Source: Streptomyces lunaelactis
GTDB lineage: Bacteria > Actinomycetota > Actinomycetes > Streptomycetales > Streptomycetaceae
Length of the DNA: 64,000 nt
Direction: 5' to 3'
Assembly: GCF_003054555.1 (NCBI RefSeq)
Contig: NZ_CP026304.1
Coordinates: forward strand, 4,030,001-4,094,000
The translations under genes and the position numbers were made by a program. Shown in pieces: positions 9,271-17,484 of the stretch (the stretch's first letter is position 1; every line of letters begins with the position of its first letter). Below the pieces are notes generated by a model. It was given only the letters and a program-made list of their open reading frames with translations, was not told where the DNA came from and ran no database searches.

Positions 9271-9293
9271 TACCGCGTATGTCATACGCAGTA
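9271..9293. promoter_or_regulatory. Palindromic TetR operator between tetR and drrA-like genes
   Basis: The core GCGTATGTCATACGC (9275-9289) is a perfect 7+1+7 dyad. It extends outward with TAC/GTA to 23 bp with a single mismatched pair. This is the usual size and shape of a TetR-family operator. It lies 44 bases before the transporter start and 74 before the regulator start, so one site can serve both promoters. Confidence 0.75.
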
Positions 9294-9336
9294 ACTGCTC
9301 CCGGGATGACCCTGCGAGAAGGAGAGTGCGGCAGTC

Positions 9337-10287
9337 ATGAACGAGTCACCGGCCATCGAGGCCACGGGCCTCTCGAAGGCCTACGGAAAGTCGAAGGTTC
9401 TCGACGGCATCGACCTGCGAGTCGACCGCGGCACCGTCTTCTCGCTGCTCGGGCCCAACGGCGCGGGCAAGACGACGACCGTACGGATCCTCGCCACCCT
9501 CACCACCGCCGACGCGGGCCGGGCGCGCGTCGCCGGGTACGACATCGTCGCCGACCGCGGCCGGGTGCGCCGTGCCATCAGCCTGACCGGCCAGTTCGCG
9601 GCGGTCGACGAGAAGCAGACGGGCGAGGAGAACCTCCGGATGATGGCCCGCCTCAGCGGCCTGTCCCGGCGGGACGCCCGCCGCCGCGCCGCAGAACTCC
9701 TCGAACGCTTCGACCTCGCGGATGCCGGCCGCCGCCGGACGGTGACGTACTCCGGCGGGATGCGCCGCCGCCTCGACCTCGCCGCGGGCCTGGTCGGCGA
9801 CCCGGAGGTCGTCTTCCTCGACGAGCCGACGACCGGCCTCGACCCCCGCAGCCGCGCCGAGCTCTGGCAGGTGGTGCGGGATCTGTCGGACCGGGGCGCG
9901 ACGGTGTTCCTGACCACCCAGTACCTGGAGGAGGCCGACCGCCTGGCGGACCGCATCGCGGTCGTCGACGGCGGCCGGCTGGTGGCGGAGGGCACGGCGG
10001 CGGAACTCAAGGCACGGGTCGCGGGCCACCGCCTCGATCTCGTACTCAACGACACGGCGGCGTACTGGCGGCTCGAGTCACGCGCCGTGCACCGCTCCCC
10101 CGGGACGCTCACGCTCGGCCTGCCGACGGACGGCACGGCGGCCCATGTGCGGGCGCTGCTGGACGAGGTCGATCCGGACCGCCGGGATGTGACGCGCTTC
10201 GCGCTGCACACCGCCACGCTCGACGACGTGTTCCTCGCCCTCACCGGCTCCCCTGCCCGCACCCACAAGGAGCCGGCTCATGTCTGA
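9337..10287 (+). CDS. ABC transporter ATP-binding protein, DrrA family
   Basis: A 316-residue cytoplasmic ATPase of a two-component drug exporter. Walker A GPNGAGKTT (~39-47), Q-loop LTGQFAAVDE (~85), signature YSGGMRRRLD (~146), Walker B VVFLDEPTTGLD and the switch His region TTQYLEEADRLADRI are all present. The C-terminal regulatory extension typical of DrrA (daunorubicin resistance) follows, ending HTATLDDVFLALTG. The start has AGAAGGAGAG upstream. It overlaps the permease gene by 8 bases, so the two are co-translated. The substrate could be a polyketide or another hydrophobic drug; nothing in the sequence fixes it. Confidence 0.92.
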   Translation: MNESPAIEATGLSKAYGKSKVLDGIDLRVDRGTVFSLLGPNGAGKTTTVRILATLTTADAGRARVAGYDIVADRGRVRRAISLTGQFAAVDEKQTGEENLRMMARLSGLSRRDARRRAAELLERFDLADAGRRRTVTYSGGMRRRLDLAAGLVGDPEVVFLDEPTTGLDPRSRAELWQVVRDLSDRGATVFLTTQYLEEADRLADRIAVVDGGRLVAEGTAAELKARVAGHRLDLVLNDTAAYWRLESRAVHRSPGTLTLGLPTDGTAAHVRALLDEVDPDRRDVTRFALHTATLDDVFLALTGSPARTHKEPAHV

Positions 10288-11035
10288 CGTACTGACACCC
10301 GCCCTGACCATGACCGGCCGGAGCATCCGTATCAGCCGGCGCAACATCGACGCCGTCATCACCTCGATGATGCTGCCGCTCATGCTGATGCTGGTCTTCA
10401 TCTACTTCTTCGGCGGAGCCATCAACACCGGCACGAAGTACGTGACCTACGTGATCCCCGGCATCCTCGTCCTCTGCGCCGCCTTCGGCGCGTCCTCCAC
10501 CGCGGTGAGCGTGAGCGAGGACATGAAGGGAGGGATCATCGACCGCTTCCGCTCGCTCGACGTCGGCGGCACGGCGATCCTGGCCGGGCATGTGGCGGCG
10601 AGCACCGTCCGCAATCTGTTCTCGACGATGCTCGTCCTCGGCGTCGGCCTCCTCATCGGCTTCCGACCGTCGGCAACACCACTCGGCTGGCTCGCGGCCG
10701 CGGGCATCCTGATCGCCTTCCTGCTGGCGATCTCCTGGCTCTCGGCGGCGGTGGGCCTGCTGGCCAGAACTCCCGAGGCGGCGGCCGGCTTCACCTTCTT
10801 CATGATGTTCCTGCCCTACCCGAGCAGTGCGTTCGTCCCGATCGAGACGATGCCGAACTGGCTCCACGGCTTCTCGGAACACCAGCCGGTGACCCCGCTG
10901 ATCGAGTCCCTGCGAGGCCTGCTGCTGGCCCAGCCGGTGGGGACGGCACCGTGGACGGCGCTGGCGTGGTGCGGGGGGATGCTGGGGGTGGCGGTGGCGC
11001 TGTCGGGGGTGCTGTTCAGGGTGCGTACCCAGTGA
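10280..11035 (+). CDS. ABC-2 type permease, DrrB family
   Basis: A 251-residue inner-membrane permease with about six hydrophobic spans (MMLPLMLMLVFIYFFGGAI, YVIPGILVLCAAFGA, LFSTMLVLGVGLLIGF, GWLAAAGILIAFLLAISWLSAAVGLLA, FTFFMMFLPYPSSAFVPI, ALAWCGGMLGVAVALSGVLF). The ABC-2 motif region around FLPYPSSAFVPIETMPNWLHGFSEHQPVTP is typical of DrrB. It pairs with the preceding DrrA-type ATPase to make the exporter. The following 128 bases up to 11163 contain no gene I can support. Confidence 0.9.
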   Translation: MSDVLTPALTMTGRSIRISRRNIDAVITSMMLPLMLMLVFIYFFGGAINTGTKYVTYVIPGILVLCAAFGASSTAVSVSEDMKGGIIDRFRSLDVGGTAILAGHVAASTVRNLFSTMLVLGVGLLIGFRPSATPLGWLAAAGILIAFLLAISWLSAAVGLLARTPEAAAGFTFFMMFLPYPSSAFVPIETMPNWLHGFSEHQPVTPLIESLRGLLLAQPVGTAPWTALAWCGGMLGVAVALSGVLFRVRTQ

Positions 11036-11163
11036 GCCTGTTGTCGTTCTCGGTGCCGGCGCCTCGGCGCATCTGAGTGCGATTCCGCTCCGGCGCGGGA
11101 CGGCTACGAAGAGCCGACGGAAGAGGCCGTCGAAGTCGAAGAGAACGCGTCCAGCGGCGCGAA

Positions 11164-12036
11164 CTACCAGCCTGGCTCCCGCGAGATCCCCCACAATTCG
11201 TCGAAGTACTCGCGCCATGCCTTGATCGCTTCTGTCGCGTCCTTGCCGCCCGCGTGGTGCCAGCGCGTGAGCATCGAGTTGTACCCCTGAGGGTCCAGGA
11301 CCCTTCTGTCGGCGGCTGCTCCGAAGGGAAAGTCGGTCTTCTCCAGTTTATTGTAGTAACCCTCGAAGACCAGTTGGTCGTTCATCAGGTACAGCTTGAG
11401 AGCGGCCGGCATCCGGAAGAATCTGAACTCGACCCTGAGATCGACCACCCCACCCCGGTCGAGCACTCGCTTGCTCCGCTCCAGCGAGTCCCTGTAGTCC
11501 TTGATCTTCGACTGCAGATACGCACGGAACTCCGGGTCGTCTTCGACCTTCCCCTCCGCCGTCAGTTTGCCGGGCAGCACATTCGGATCCCAGAAGTCGG
11601 GAAGCAGTATCCGTACGTCGACGTTCCGGGTGGGCCCAGGGCGCGTCTTGAGCCGGTCCAACCGCCGTGCCAGCTGATCGATGAGGGTTTCGCCGGTGTA
11701 GCCGATGAAGCCGATACTGACGGTCCGCTCTTCGAATACTTCCTCGAAGTGCTCGGCGAGCTCCCCGGGCCCGACCCGGTCCCTGACAGCCGGCTTCGAG
11801 ACTTCGATCAGCCGCTGTACGGAGCTGTAGAGCGCGTAGCCGACGAGGCTGAGCAGCGCACCGCCAAGGAACGCTTTGTCCTCCAGCGCATCCCCCACGG
11901 GCTTCACGAACTGGGCGACCAGTCCGAGCGCGAAAATGCCGACCAGCAGCCAGCGTGTCACCGCCGACTCGGCACGCTCCTGGAAGTCGGACATGCGCTG
12001 GCGCAAGGACTGATCACTCGACACGAAGCACCCCAA
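11164..12036 (-). CDS. Two-span membrane protein with a PLD-fold-like C-terminal domain
   Basis: A 290-residue protein. Two hydrophobic segments lie near the N terminus (WLLVGIFALGLVAQFV, residues ~28-44; FLGGALLSLVGYALYSSV, ~56-73), followed by a ~200-residue cytoplasmic domain. That domain has VDVRILLP, VDLRVEFRFFRMPAALKLYLMNDQ and ends GYNSMLTRW...WREYFDELWGIS. The same landmarks recur in the C-terminal half of the GntR gene at 12891-13778, so the two share a domain. KLYLMNDQLVFEGYY resembles a phospholipase D-fold strand but has no HKD motif, so it is probably a sensor rather than an enzyme. It is the third gene of a GntR-HAD-membrane unit. Function unknown. Confidence 0.75.
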   Translation of the reverse strand: MGCFVSSDQSLRQRMSDFQERAESAVTRWLLVGIFALGLVAQFVKPVGDALEDKAFLGGALLSLVGYALYSSVQRLIEVSKPAVRDRVGPGELAEHFEEVFEERTVSIGFIGYTGETLIDQLARRLDRLKTRPGPTRNVDVRILLPDFWDPNVLPGKLTAEGKVEDDPEFRAYLQSKIKDYRDSLERSKRVLDRGGVVDLRVEFRFFRMPAALKLYLMNDQLVFEGYYNKLEKTDFPFGAAADRRVLDPQGYNSMLTRWHHAGGKDATEAIKAWREYFDELWGISREPGW

Positions 12037-12074
12037 GTCCCGTGAACGACAAGTCAGTTGGCTATCGTGCCGGA

Positions 12075-12782
12075 TCAGTCGCCGCCAGTGACAGCCCTGA
12101 GTGCCGCCAATACCTCCGAGATCGCGCCAACGACATCCGACGCCCCGGACCGCAGGAGCAGATCTTCCTTCCGACGGTTGCGGGCATAGCCCAGAAACGG
12201 CACGCCCGCCTGGCCGGCAGCGATGACATCGGCAGGAGTGTCCCCGATCATCAGCGTCCTGTCCGGTTCCGTCCCGGTGGATTTCAGTGCACGACAGATC
12301 GAGTCGGGATGCGGCTTGAGCAAGGCCGGGTCGAAGGTGCGGCCGTGGATGTGGGGCTCGAAGTACGCCAGTAGGTCATGCCTGGCCAAGTAGGTCTTCA
12401 GCGCACGAGGCGAGTTGTTGGACGCAACGGCGAGCTTCCGGTCACGGCCCCTGAGTTCACGGATCAACGAGGCGGCCCCCAAGGTGGGCGTGGCGCTCAC
12501 CGCTGCTTTCAGTTCCTCCACCGTCAGCCACTCCTCCATGTTCCGGACAAGCGGACTGGCAGGAGCCACTTCAGCCAGCACCTTGAGGATCTCGAGTGGG
12601 TCCCTCGAGTGGCGCGTCTGCTCAGGCAGCAGCCTCGGCGCCCCGCGCTGCTCGAGCAAGTCCACAAGAGACTCGGCGATCCCCGACGCCGGATACCCGG
12701 CGAAGAGGGCACACACCGGACCGTCGAAGTCAAAGATCACGCACTCAGCGGCCGCCAGAAGTCCGTGCAAGTCGGCGCCCAC
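12075..12782 (-). CDS. HAD-family phosphatase
   Basis: A 235-residue haloacid-dehalogenase hydrolase of the phosphoglycolate phosphatase-like type, cleaving a phosphate ester through an aspartyl-phosphate. All four motifs are present: motif I VIFDFDGPV with nucleophile Asp18 and Asp20, motif II ASNNS, motif III KPHPD with the Lys, and motif IV MIGDTPADVIAA. A helical cap lies between motif I and II (~residues 30-90). The substrate is unknown. It sits between a GntR regulator and a membrane protein that share a domain (gaps of 108 and 38 bp, same strand), suggesting it makes or removes the ligand they sense; that is inference. Confidence 0.88.
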   Translation of the reverse strand: MGADLHGLLAAAECVIFDFDGPVCALFAGYPASGIAESLVDLLEQRGAPRLLPEQTRHSRDPLEILKVLAEVAPASPLVRNMEEWLTVEELKAAVSATPTLGAASLIRELRGRDRKLAVASNNSPRALKTYLARHDLLAYFEPHIHGRTFDPALLKPHPDSICRALKSTGTEPDRTLMIGDTPADVIAAGQAGVPFLGYARNRRKEDLLLRSGASDVVGAISEVLAALRAVTGGD

Positions 12783-12800
12783 AGCACTCCGTCCATAGGG

Positions 12801-12823
12801 TGCATCGTTGTGCCGACGATACA
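12801..12823 (-). promoter_or_regulatory. Inverted repeat upstream of the HAD gene
   Basis: TGCATCGT (12801-12808) and ACGATACA (12816-12823) form a 7-of-8 inverted repeat with a 7-base spacer, 19 bases upstream of the HAD start. The arm size and spacing suit a dimeric repressor. It could be the binding site of the neighbouring GntR protein, though it does not resemble the dyad at 13813-13857. Confidence 0.4.
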
Positions 12824-12890
12824 GAGCGTGTTCCCCGTCCGCCTCCGGCTGCCGTCGGCCTCGTACTCCTGTTACGGCGCTGGTGGCTGA

Positions 12891-13778
12891 TCAGGGTGCA
12901 AGGTTGATTTCTGTGGCGATCGTCCCCCACATGCCGTCAAACCACGCCTGCGCCTGTGTCACAAAAGCCTCGTCCCGCTTCTCCCCGCCGCGGCCGAAGG
13001 GGAAGAGCATCGAATCGCTGCCGAGCGCGTCGTAGATCTCGACCGACGTGTCATCGATCTGCTCCTCGCGCCGCTTGACGGTGTAGAACGCGAACAGCGC
13101 CTCCGAGCCGTTCAGCAGATAGAGCTTCACGGGCGGGGTGAAGGGCAGCGCCTTCAAGGTCACCTCGACGTCGATGCTGCGCGTGCTGCGAAGCGCCCGG
13201 AGGCTGTGCCGCAGGACGGCGCCTTGGGTGTTGCGCAGCGACAGCCAGTGTTCGTGCACCCGCCTCTCGTCGCCGGAACTCTCGGCGGGGCGAGGGAAGG
13301 CCAGGTCCAGGTCGCGGGCCGGCAGCAGAAGCCGGACCTTCACCGTGGCGGGGGTGACCCGGCCGGCGCGGATCAACTGCAGCGGCTCGGCGAGCGCGAG
13401 GTTGAGTGTCTCCGCGGTCAGACAGATCGCGTCGATGCGGACGTGGGGCGCCTCGAACGCCTCCATGATGCGAGGCCCCAGGCCGGCAATCGTCTGCTGG
13501 GGCTCTTCGGCTGCCGGGCCCGCGCCGGACGAGAGTTCGGCGATGCGGGCCGGAGCTCCCCTGGTCCTGCCCTCGAGCAGGCCGGCTTCCTCGAGGTGCG
13601 TCAGCGCCTGCCGGATCGCGCCCCGCTCCACCCCGAACTGCTCGGCCAGGCTCTCCTGCGTCGGCATCCGGTCACCGGCCTTCAGGACGCCGGTACGGAT
13701 GCGCTCGCTCAGAATCTCCGCCACTTCTCCGGACGTGGGCCTTCTGGTGCCGTTCACTCCACTGCGCTCATGGGTCAC
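12891..13778 (-). CDS. GntR-type regulator with a sensor domain shared with the nearby membrane protein
   Basis: A 295-residue regulator. Residues ~12-80 form a GntR winged helix (PTSGEVAEILSERIRTGVLKAGDRMPTQESLAEQFGVERGAIRQALTHLEEAGLLEGRTRGAPA). The rest is not a FadR or UTRA domain. It contains ICLTAETLNLAL, VKVRLLLP, DVEVTLKALPFTPPVKLYLLNGSEALFAFY and GSDSMLFPFGRG...AWFDGMWG, which line up in order with the C-terminal domain of the membrane protein at 11164-12036. Such ~295-residue wHTH proteins are known in streptomycetes, but I recall no function. It is first in a same-strand trio with the HAD phosphatase, with a 10 bp inverted repeat upstream. Confidence 0.8.
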   Translation of the reverse strand: MTHERSGVNGTRRPTSGEVAEILSERIRTGVLKAGDRMPTQESLAEQFGVERGAIRQALTHLEEAGLLEGRTRGAPARIAELSSGAGPAAEEPQQTIAGLGPRIMEAFEAPHVRIDAICLTAETLNLALAEPLQLIRAGRVTPATVKVRLLLPARDLDLAFPRPAESSGDERRVHEHWLSLRNTQGAVLRHSLRALRSTRSIDVEVTLKALPFTPPVKLYLLNGSEALFAFYTVKRREEQIDDTSVEIYDALGSDSMLFPFGRGGEKRDEAFVTQAQAWFDGMWGTIATEINLAP

Positions 13779-13812
13779 AACAGAACGCTACAACTCGACG
13801 CCACCCACTGAT

Positions 13813-13857
13813 AGTTGTCCACCGATTGTCTGAGTAGTCCGCCAAGCGTGGACAACT
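13813..13857 (-). promoter_or_regulatory. Perfect 10 bp inverted repeat upstream of the GntR gene
   Basis: AGTTGTCCAC (13813-13822) and GTGGACAACT (13848-13857) are exact reverse complements separated by 25 bases, 35 bases upstream of the GntR start at 13778. The spacer contains TTGTCTGAGTAGTCC, which carries further TTGTC half-motifs. The layout suits GntR autoregulation. Confidence 0.5.
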
Positions 13858-13899
13858 CCAATGAAGTTGGTGCCAACTTGGCCGACGGGGGGATCCGCC

Positions 13900-15144
13900 T
13901 CAGAAGATGTCCGGGCACCACGGCCGCCTCGGCGTACGGAACACCGCGTCCGCCACCCCCGCCGCCCCCGGTGTCCCCTCCTCCACCCGGCCCAGTGCCG
14001 TCAGCCGGACCGCCGACTCGTCGCCCAGGTAGAGCGAGCCCAACTCCCGTACATCCAGCGTCAGGTCCGGCGCCTGCGACGACGGCGCGCAGACCGCTCC
14101 GTCCGGCGAAGCGTCCAGCCGGAAGCGGCCGCCCGCCAGGCCCAGACCGTCGTGGACCTCGACCACCAGGGACGCCGACGTCGGGTACGTACGCCCCTCC
14201 AGCGCCCGTACGACATCCAGGATCCGCACCCACAAGAAGTCCGCCTGCGTCAGGATCCTCGCCGCGCGCGGGTCCGGCAGCAGCAGTGGGAGCAGGTCGT
14301 CCGGGGCCCGGTAGCCCGACTTGACCGTGGTGATCCAGTCCACCGAGCAGACGTAGTGCCACAGCGCGCGCTCCGCCGCGGGCGTCAGCGCGATCATGTC
14401 GCGCACCGACGCCGTGTTCAGCGGCTGCTTGGCGTCGCCCCACTCGTCGTCCGACGCGTAGACGATCAGGCCGTCCGCCTCTCCGGTCGCCGAGCGGTGG
14501 ACCGCGTAGAACGGCTCCGTCCAGGATTGGCCCGGCAGTTGCTCCTGGCCGGTGGCGGCCCGCCACCAGAGCTCGTCGCGGGTCACCACGCCCGGCTGCA
14601 CGGCCGCGAGGCGCGCATGCAGTTCCGGGCCGGTCTTGCGTACGTCCGTGCCGTCCACCAGATCGATGCGGCCGCCGTCCTCCGGGCCCGACCAGCGCGG
14701 GTCGAGGCCGGAGCGCGGGACGTCGATCGCCCACTCGGTGATCGAGGCGGCCGGGCCGTAGCCGTACCGCCCGTAGATCGGGTACTCGGCGGCGATCAGC
14801 GTGGACACGATGTCCCCGCGCTCCTTCGCCTCCGCCAGGTCCGCGGTCATCATGCGGCTGAGCAGGCCCCGGCGGCGGTGCGTGGGCGAGACGGTGACGT
14901 TCGAGACGGCGCTCGCCGGGAGCGCGGCGCCGCCCACCGCGGTGAGCTGCTGGGCGAAGGAGCGGTACGTCGCCACACAGCGGCCGTCGTCGAAGGCGCC
15001 GCGCACCCGCGCGAGGTCCGTATGCGCCAGGCGGTCGGCGGCCTCCGCCTCCGAGACCACCGGCGGCCGCAGAAACCCGGTGGCCAGCGCCCGCAGCCAG
15101 TCGCGGAACTCGGATTCGGTGACCCTGCGGGTTTCGAGGCTCAT
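13900..15144 (-). CDS. eis: Eis-like GNAT N-acetyltransferase
   Basis: A 414-residue protein with the three-part Eis layout: an N-terminal GNAT domain ([20 protein letters not shown]..., with acetyl-CoA loop [15 protein letters not shown] at ~residue 85), a second GNAT-like domain, and a C-terminal SCP2-like domain ([29 protein letters not shown]). The C-terminal carboxylate used by Eis enzymes is at the end (WCPDIF). Mycobacterial Eis acetylates aminoglycosides and protein lysines; streptomycete members are less defined. Start MSLETRR (15144) is chosen over 15162. It is followed at 15170 on the same strand by asparaginase. Confidence 0.85.
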   Translation of the reverse strand: MSLETRRVTESEFRDWLRALATGFLRPPVVSEAEAADRLAHTDLARVRGAFDDGRCVATYRSFAQQLTAVGGAALPASAVSNVTVSPTHRRRGLLSRMMTADLAEAKERGDIVSTLIAAEYPIYGRYGYGPAASITEWAIDVPRSGLDPRWSGPEDGGRIDLVDGTDVRKTGPELHARLAAVQPGVVTRDELWWRAATGQEQLPGQSWTEPFYAVHRSATGEADGLIVYASDDEWGDAKQPLNTASVRDMIALTPAAERALWHYVCSVDWITTVKSGYRAPDDLLPLLLPDPRAARILTQADFLWVRILDVVRALEGRTYPTSASLVVEVHDGLGLAGGRFRLDASPDGAVCAPSSQAPDLTLDVRELGSLYLGDESAVRLTALGRVEEGTPGAAGVADAVFRTPRRPWCPDIF

Positions 15145-15169
15145 ACTCACCACGCTAGCCACGCGTCGT

Positions 15170-16129
15170 TCAGAATGTCGCCCGAATTTCGCCGACCTCC
15201 GCGCTGCCGCCCAGCAGCGGCGCGTGCCCGATCCGGCCCACCACCGGCGAGTCCACGCCCAGCAGTTCGAGCGACCGGGCCAGCACCGGGCCCAGCGCCC
15301 GCGCCGAGCCGTCGTGCACCTTGAAGGCCAGCGCGCGGCCGTCCGCCAGCGCCACCGCCTGGACCGCCTCCGCGCCCATCTTGGAGAGCGTGCCGGGCAC
15401 CTCGCGCATCAGCCAGGTGTCGGGGCGGCGCGTGCCCGCGACGTACTCGGGGTGGGCGCGCATCGCGTCGGCGACCCGGCGTTCCGCGGAGCCCGGCTCG
15501 GCGAGCACGAAGTGGCGGAAGGCGCGCGCCAGGCCGGTCAGGCTGATCGCCATCAGCGGGGCCCCGCAGCCGTCCGTGCCCACCGCCGTGACCCGCTCGC
15601 CGGACGCGTCCTCGACCACCGAGTGCACCAGCTGCTGGAGCGGGTGCGCCGGGTCCAGGTATCCGGCGCGGTCCCAGCCGTTCAGCGCGCAGGCCGCGAG
15701 CATCGCCGCGTGCTTGCCGGAGCAGTTCATGGTGACCTTGTCGCGGTCACGGCCCGCGGCGAGATACGTCTCCGCCTCGGCCGGGTCCAGCGGCAGATCC
15801 GGCGGGGTCTGCAGCTCATCGGCCGTCAGCTCGTGCTCGGCGAGCAGCTTGCGTACGAGATCGAGGTGGAAGGCCTCGCCCGAGTGGCTGGCGGCGGCCA
15901 GTGCCAGCCGCTCCCCGGAGAGGTCGAGCCCGGCGCGCAGTACGGCCGCGGCCTGCATGGGCTTGTTGCTGGAGCGAGGGAAGACCGGCGCGGCCGGGTC
16001 GCCGAGCGCCAGCTCCACACTGCCGTCCGCCGCCAGGACGACGAGCGAACCCCGGTGATGGCCCTCGACAAAGCCGGAACGTACGACTTCGGCGAGGACC
16101 GGGGGTATGGCAGCGGTGGAGGTGCTCAT
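15170..16129 (-). CDS. Type II (zinc, Rhizobium-type) L-asparaginase
   Basis: A 319-residue enzyme hydrolysing L-asparagine to aspartate and ammonia. It belongs to the R. etli AnsA-type (class 3) family, unrelated to E. coli AnsB. Family landmarks: [19 protein letters not shown], the serine-lysine motif [11 protein letters not shown] (~50-59), [11 protein letters not shown] (Cys136, Lys139) and GTDGCGAP (Cys188), the Cys/Lys/Cys positions matching the zinc ligands known for the Rhizobium enzyme. There is no signal peptide, so it is cytoplasmic. The gap to the Eis-like gene is 25 bases, so the two are probably co-transcribed. Confidence 0.88.
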   Translation of the reverse strand: MSTSTAAIPPVLAEVVRSGFVEGHHRGSLVVLAADGSVELALGDPAAPVFPRSSNKPMQAAAVLRAGLDLSGERLALAAASHSGEAFHLDLVRKLLAEHELTADELQTPPDLPLDPAEAETYLAAGRDRDKVTMNCSGKHAAMLAACALNGWDRAGYLDPAHPLQQLVHSVVEDASGERVTAVGTDGCGAPLMAISLTGLARAFRHFVLAEPGSAERRVADAMRAHPEYVAGTRRPDTWLMREVPGTLSKMGAEAVQAVALADGRALAFKVHDGSARALGPVLARSLELLGVDSPVVGRIGHAPLLGGSAEVGEIRATF

Positions 16130-16218
16130 ATCGGCCTTCCGGGTGGGGGCCCGCTCCCGGAAGGATCGCCGCAGGTTCGACGGAGCGATCGACGGAACGA
16201 TCGGTTCGGAGAGTCGCT

Positions 16219-16890
16219 TCAGGTGAGCAGGTCGTCTACTTGTGCTTCGCCTTCACGGTACCTGCGGGCGATCTCCGCGCTGCAATCGTCGGCCGTGCGC
16301 TGCAGCAGCTGACGGCGGCGCGAGACCTGCTGCTCGTAGCGGATCAGCCGCCCCATCGCCGAGAGCAGCTCATCGTTCGTACGGGCGTCGAGGTCGGAGA
16401 GCGCGACCTCGGCGAGCATGTCGGCGGCCAGGATCCGGTACTCCTCGCTGTGCGGCGTGGAGAGCGTCACATGGCGGGCGGAGGAGCGGTGCTGCGAGGG
16501 GGCGTCGGCAAGGATCTCGGAGAGCCGGTCGACCACCGGCGGCTCCGGGACGACCGGCTTCTGGGGGTCCGTACGCCGGGCGAGCTCGGCCCGCAGGATG
16601 TCGATCCGCCCCTGCAGCAGCCGTCGCACATAGCTGAGGTCCGCCTCGTCGCGGTGCGAGTCGCGGCGGAGATTGCGCAGCTCCGGCAGCCGCAGGGCCG
16701 GCAGGTTGTGCTGGGGGGCCTCCGGCAGGGCGTCCCCGGAACGCTGGTGGGGCGGTCGCGCGGCACGGGTCGCCACAGGAGTTGCCACAGGAGTTGCCGG
16801 AAATGCGGGGAGCGCGGGATGCGCGGGAAACGCAGGAAGTGCGGGAAGCGATACGGGACCGGTCGGCTGCCCGGCGCCAGATGTACTCAT
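16219..16890 (-). CDS. rsiG: RsiG, c-di-GMP-dependent anti-sigma factor of WhiG
   Basis: A 223-residue protein. A Pro/Ala-rich N terminus (~1-60) precedes an antiparallel coiled coil carrying the diagnostic RsiG motif E-x3-S-x2-R-x3-Q-x3-D twice: E82/S86/R89/Q93/D97 in the first helix and E186/S190/R193/Q197/D201 in the second. In S. venezuelae these motifs bind partially intercalated c-di-GMP dimers, and the complex sequesters the sporulation sigma factor WhiG. Both copies are complete here. It is divergent from dtd, as I remember for S. venezuelae. It sets the timing of spore formation in response to c-di-GMP. Confidence 0.93.
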   Translation of the reverse strand: MSTSGAGQPTGPVSLPALPAFPAHPALPAFPATPVATPVATRAARPPHQRSGDALPEAPQHNLPALRLPELRNLRRDSHRDEADLSYVRRLLQGRIDILRAELARRTDPQKPVVPEPPVVDRLSEILADAPSQHRSSARHVTLSTPHSEEYRILAADMLAEVALSDLDARTNDELLSAMGRLIRYEQQVSRRRQLLQRTADDCSAEIARRYREGEAQVDDLLT

Positions 16891-17007
16891 GTGCGTATGT
16901 CCGTCCCCTCGACCGGTGCGGCTGCACCGCCTTCGTGCATGGTGCCACTCCGCGAGGTCCCGACGCAGGCGCTCTGCACCCGTTCAGCCCCAGATAGGTT
17001 GGTCTGT

Positions 17008-17433
17008 ATGCGTGCAGTGGTGCAGAGAGTCGACGGCGCGAGCGTCGTCGTGGCGGGCGAGACGATCGGCGAGATCGTCGGCGAAGGCCTGTGTGTGCTG
17101 GTGGGAGTCACCCACGAGGACACCGCGGAGAAGGCGGAGCGGCTGGCCCGCAAGCTCTGGTCGGTCCGGATTCTGGAGGGCGAGAAGTCCTGCTCGGACG
17201 TGAATGCGCCCTTGCTGGTGATTTCACAGTTCACTCTCTACGGGGACGCCCGCAAGGGCCGACGCCCCACCTGGAACGCCGCCGCGCCCGGCGAGGTGGC
17301 CGAGCCGCTGGTCGACGAGGTGGTGGCGCAGCTGCGGGCGCTGGGGGCGACGGTGCAGACGGGCCGGTTCGGGGCGGACATGCGGGTCTCGCTCACGAAC
17401 CACGGCCCGTTCACGGTGATCGTCGAGGTTTAG
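17008..17433 (+). CDS. dtd: D-aminoacyl-tRNA deacylase
   Basis: A 141-residue homodimeric deacylase removing D-amino acids (and glycine from tRNA-Ala) from tRNA. The signature pair is present: [15 protein letters not shown] (~75-89) and the Gly-cis-Pro motif [11 protein letters not shown] at the C terminus. The start is [15 protein letters not shown] -10 box at 16995-17000 lies exactly 7 bases before the ATG, so the mRNA is probably leaderless. The gene is short but full length for the family. Confidence 0.95.
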   Translation: MRAVVQRVDGASVVVAGETIGEIVGEGLCVLVGVTHEDTAEKAERLARKLWSVRILEGEKSCSDVNAPLLVISQFTLYGDARKGRRPTWNAAAPGEVAEPLVDEVVAQLRALGATVQTGRFGADMRVSLTNHGPFTVIVEV

Positions 17434-17484
17434 GCCGCCCCCCAGCCGGCCTTGCCGTACGGCTAGGCCGGTCTTGCCGTACGG

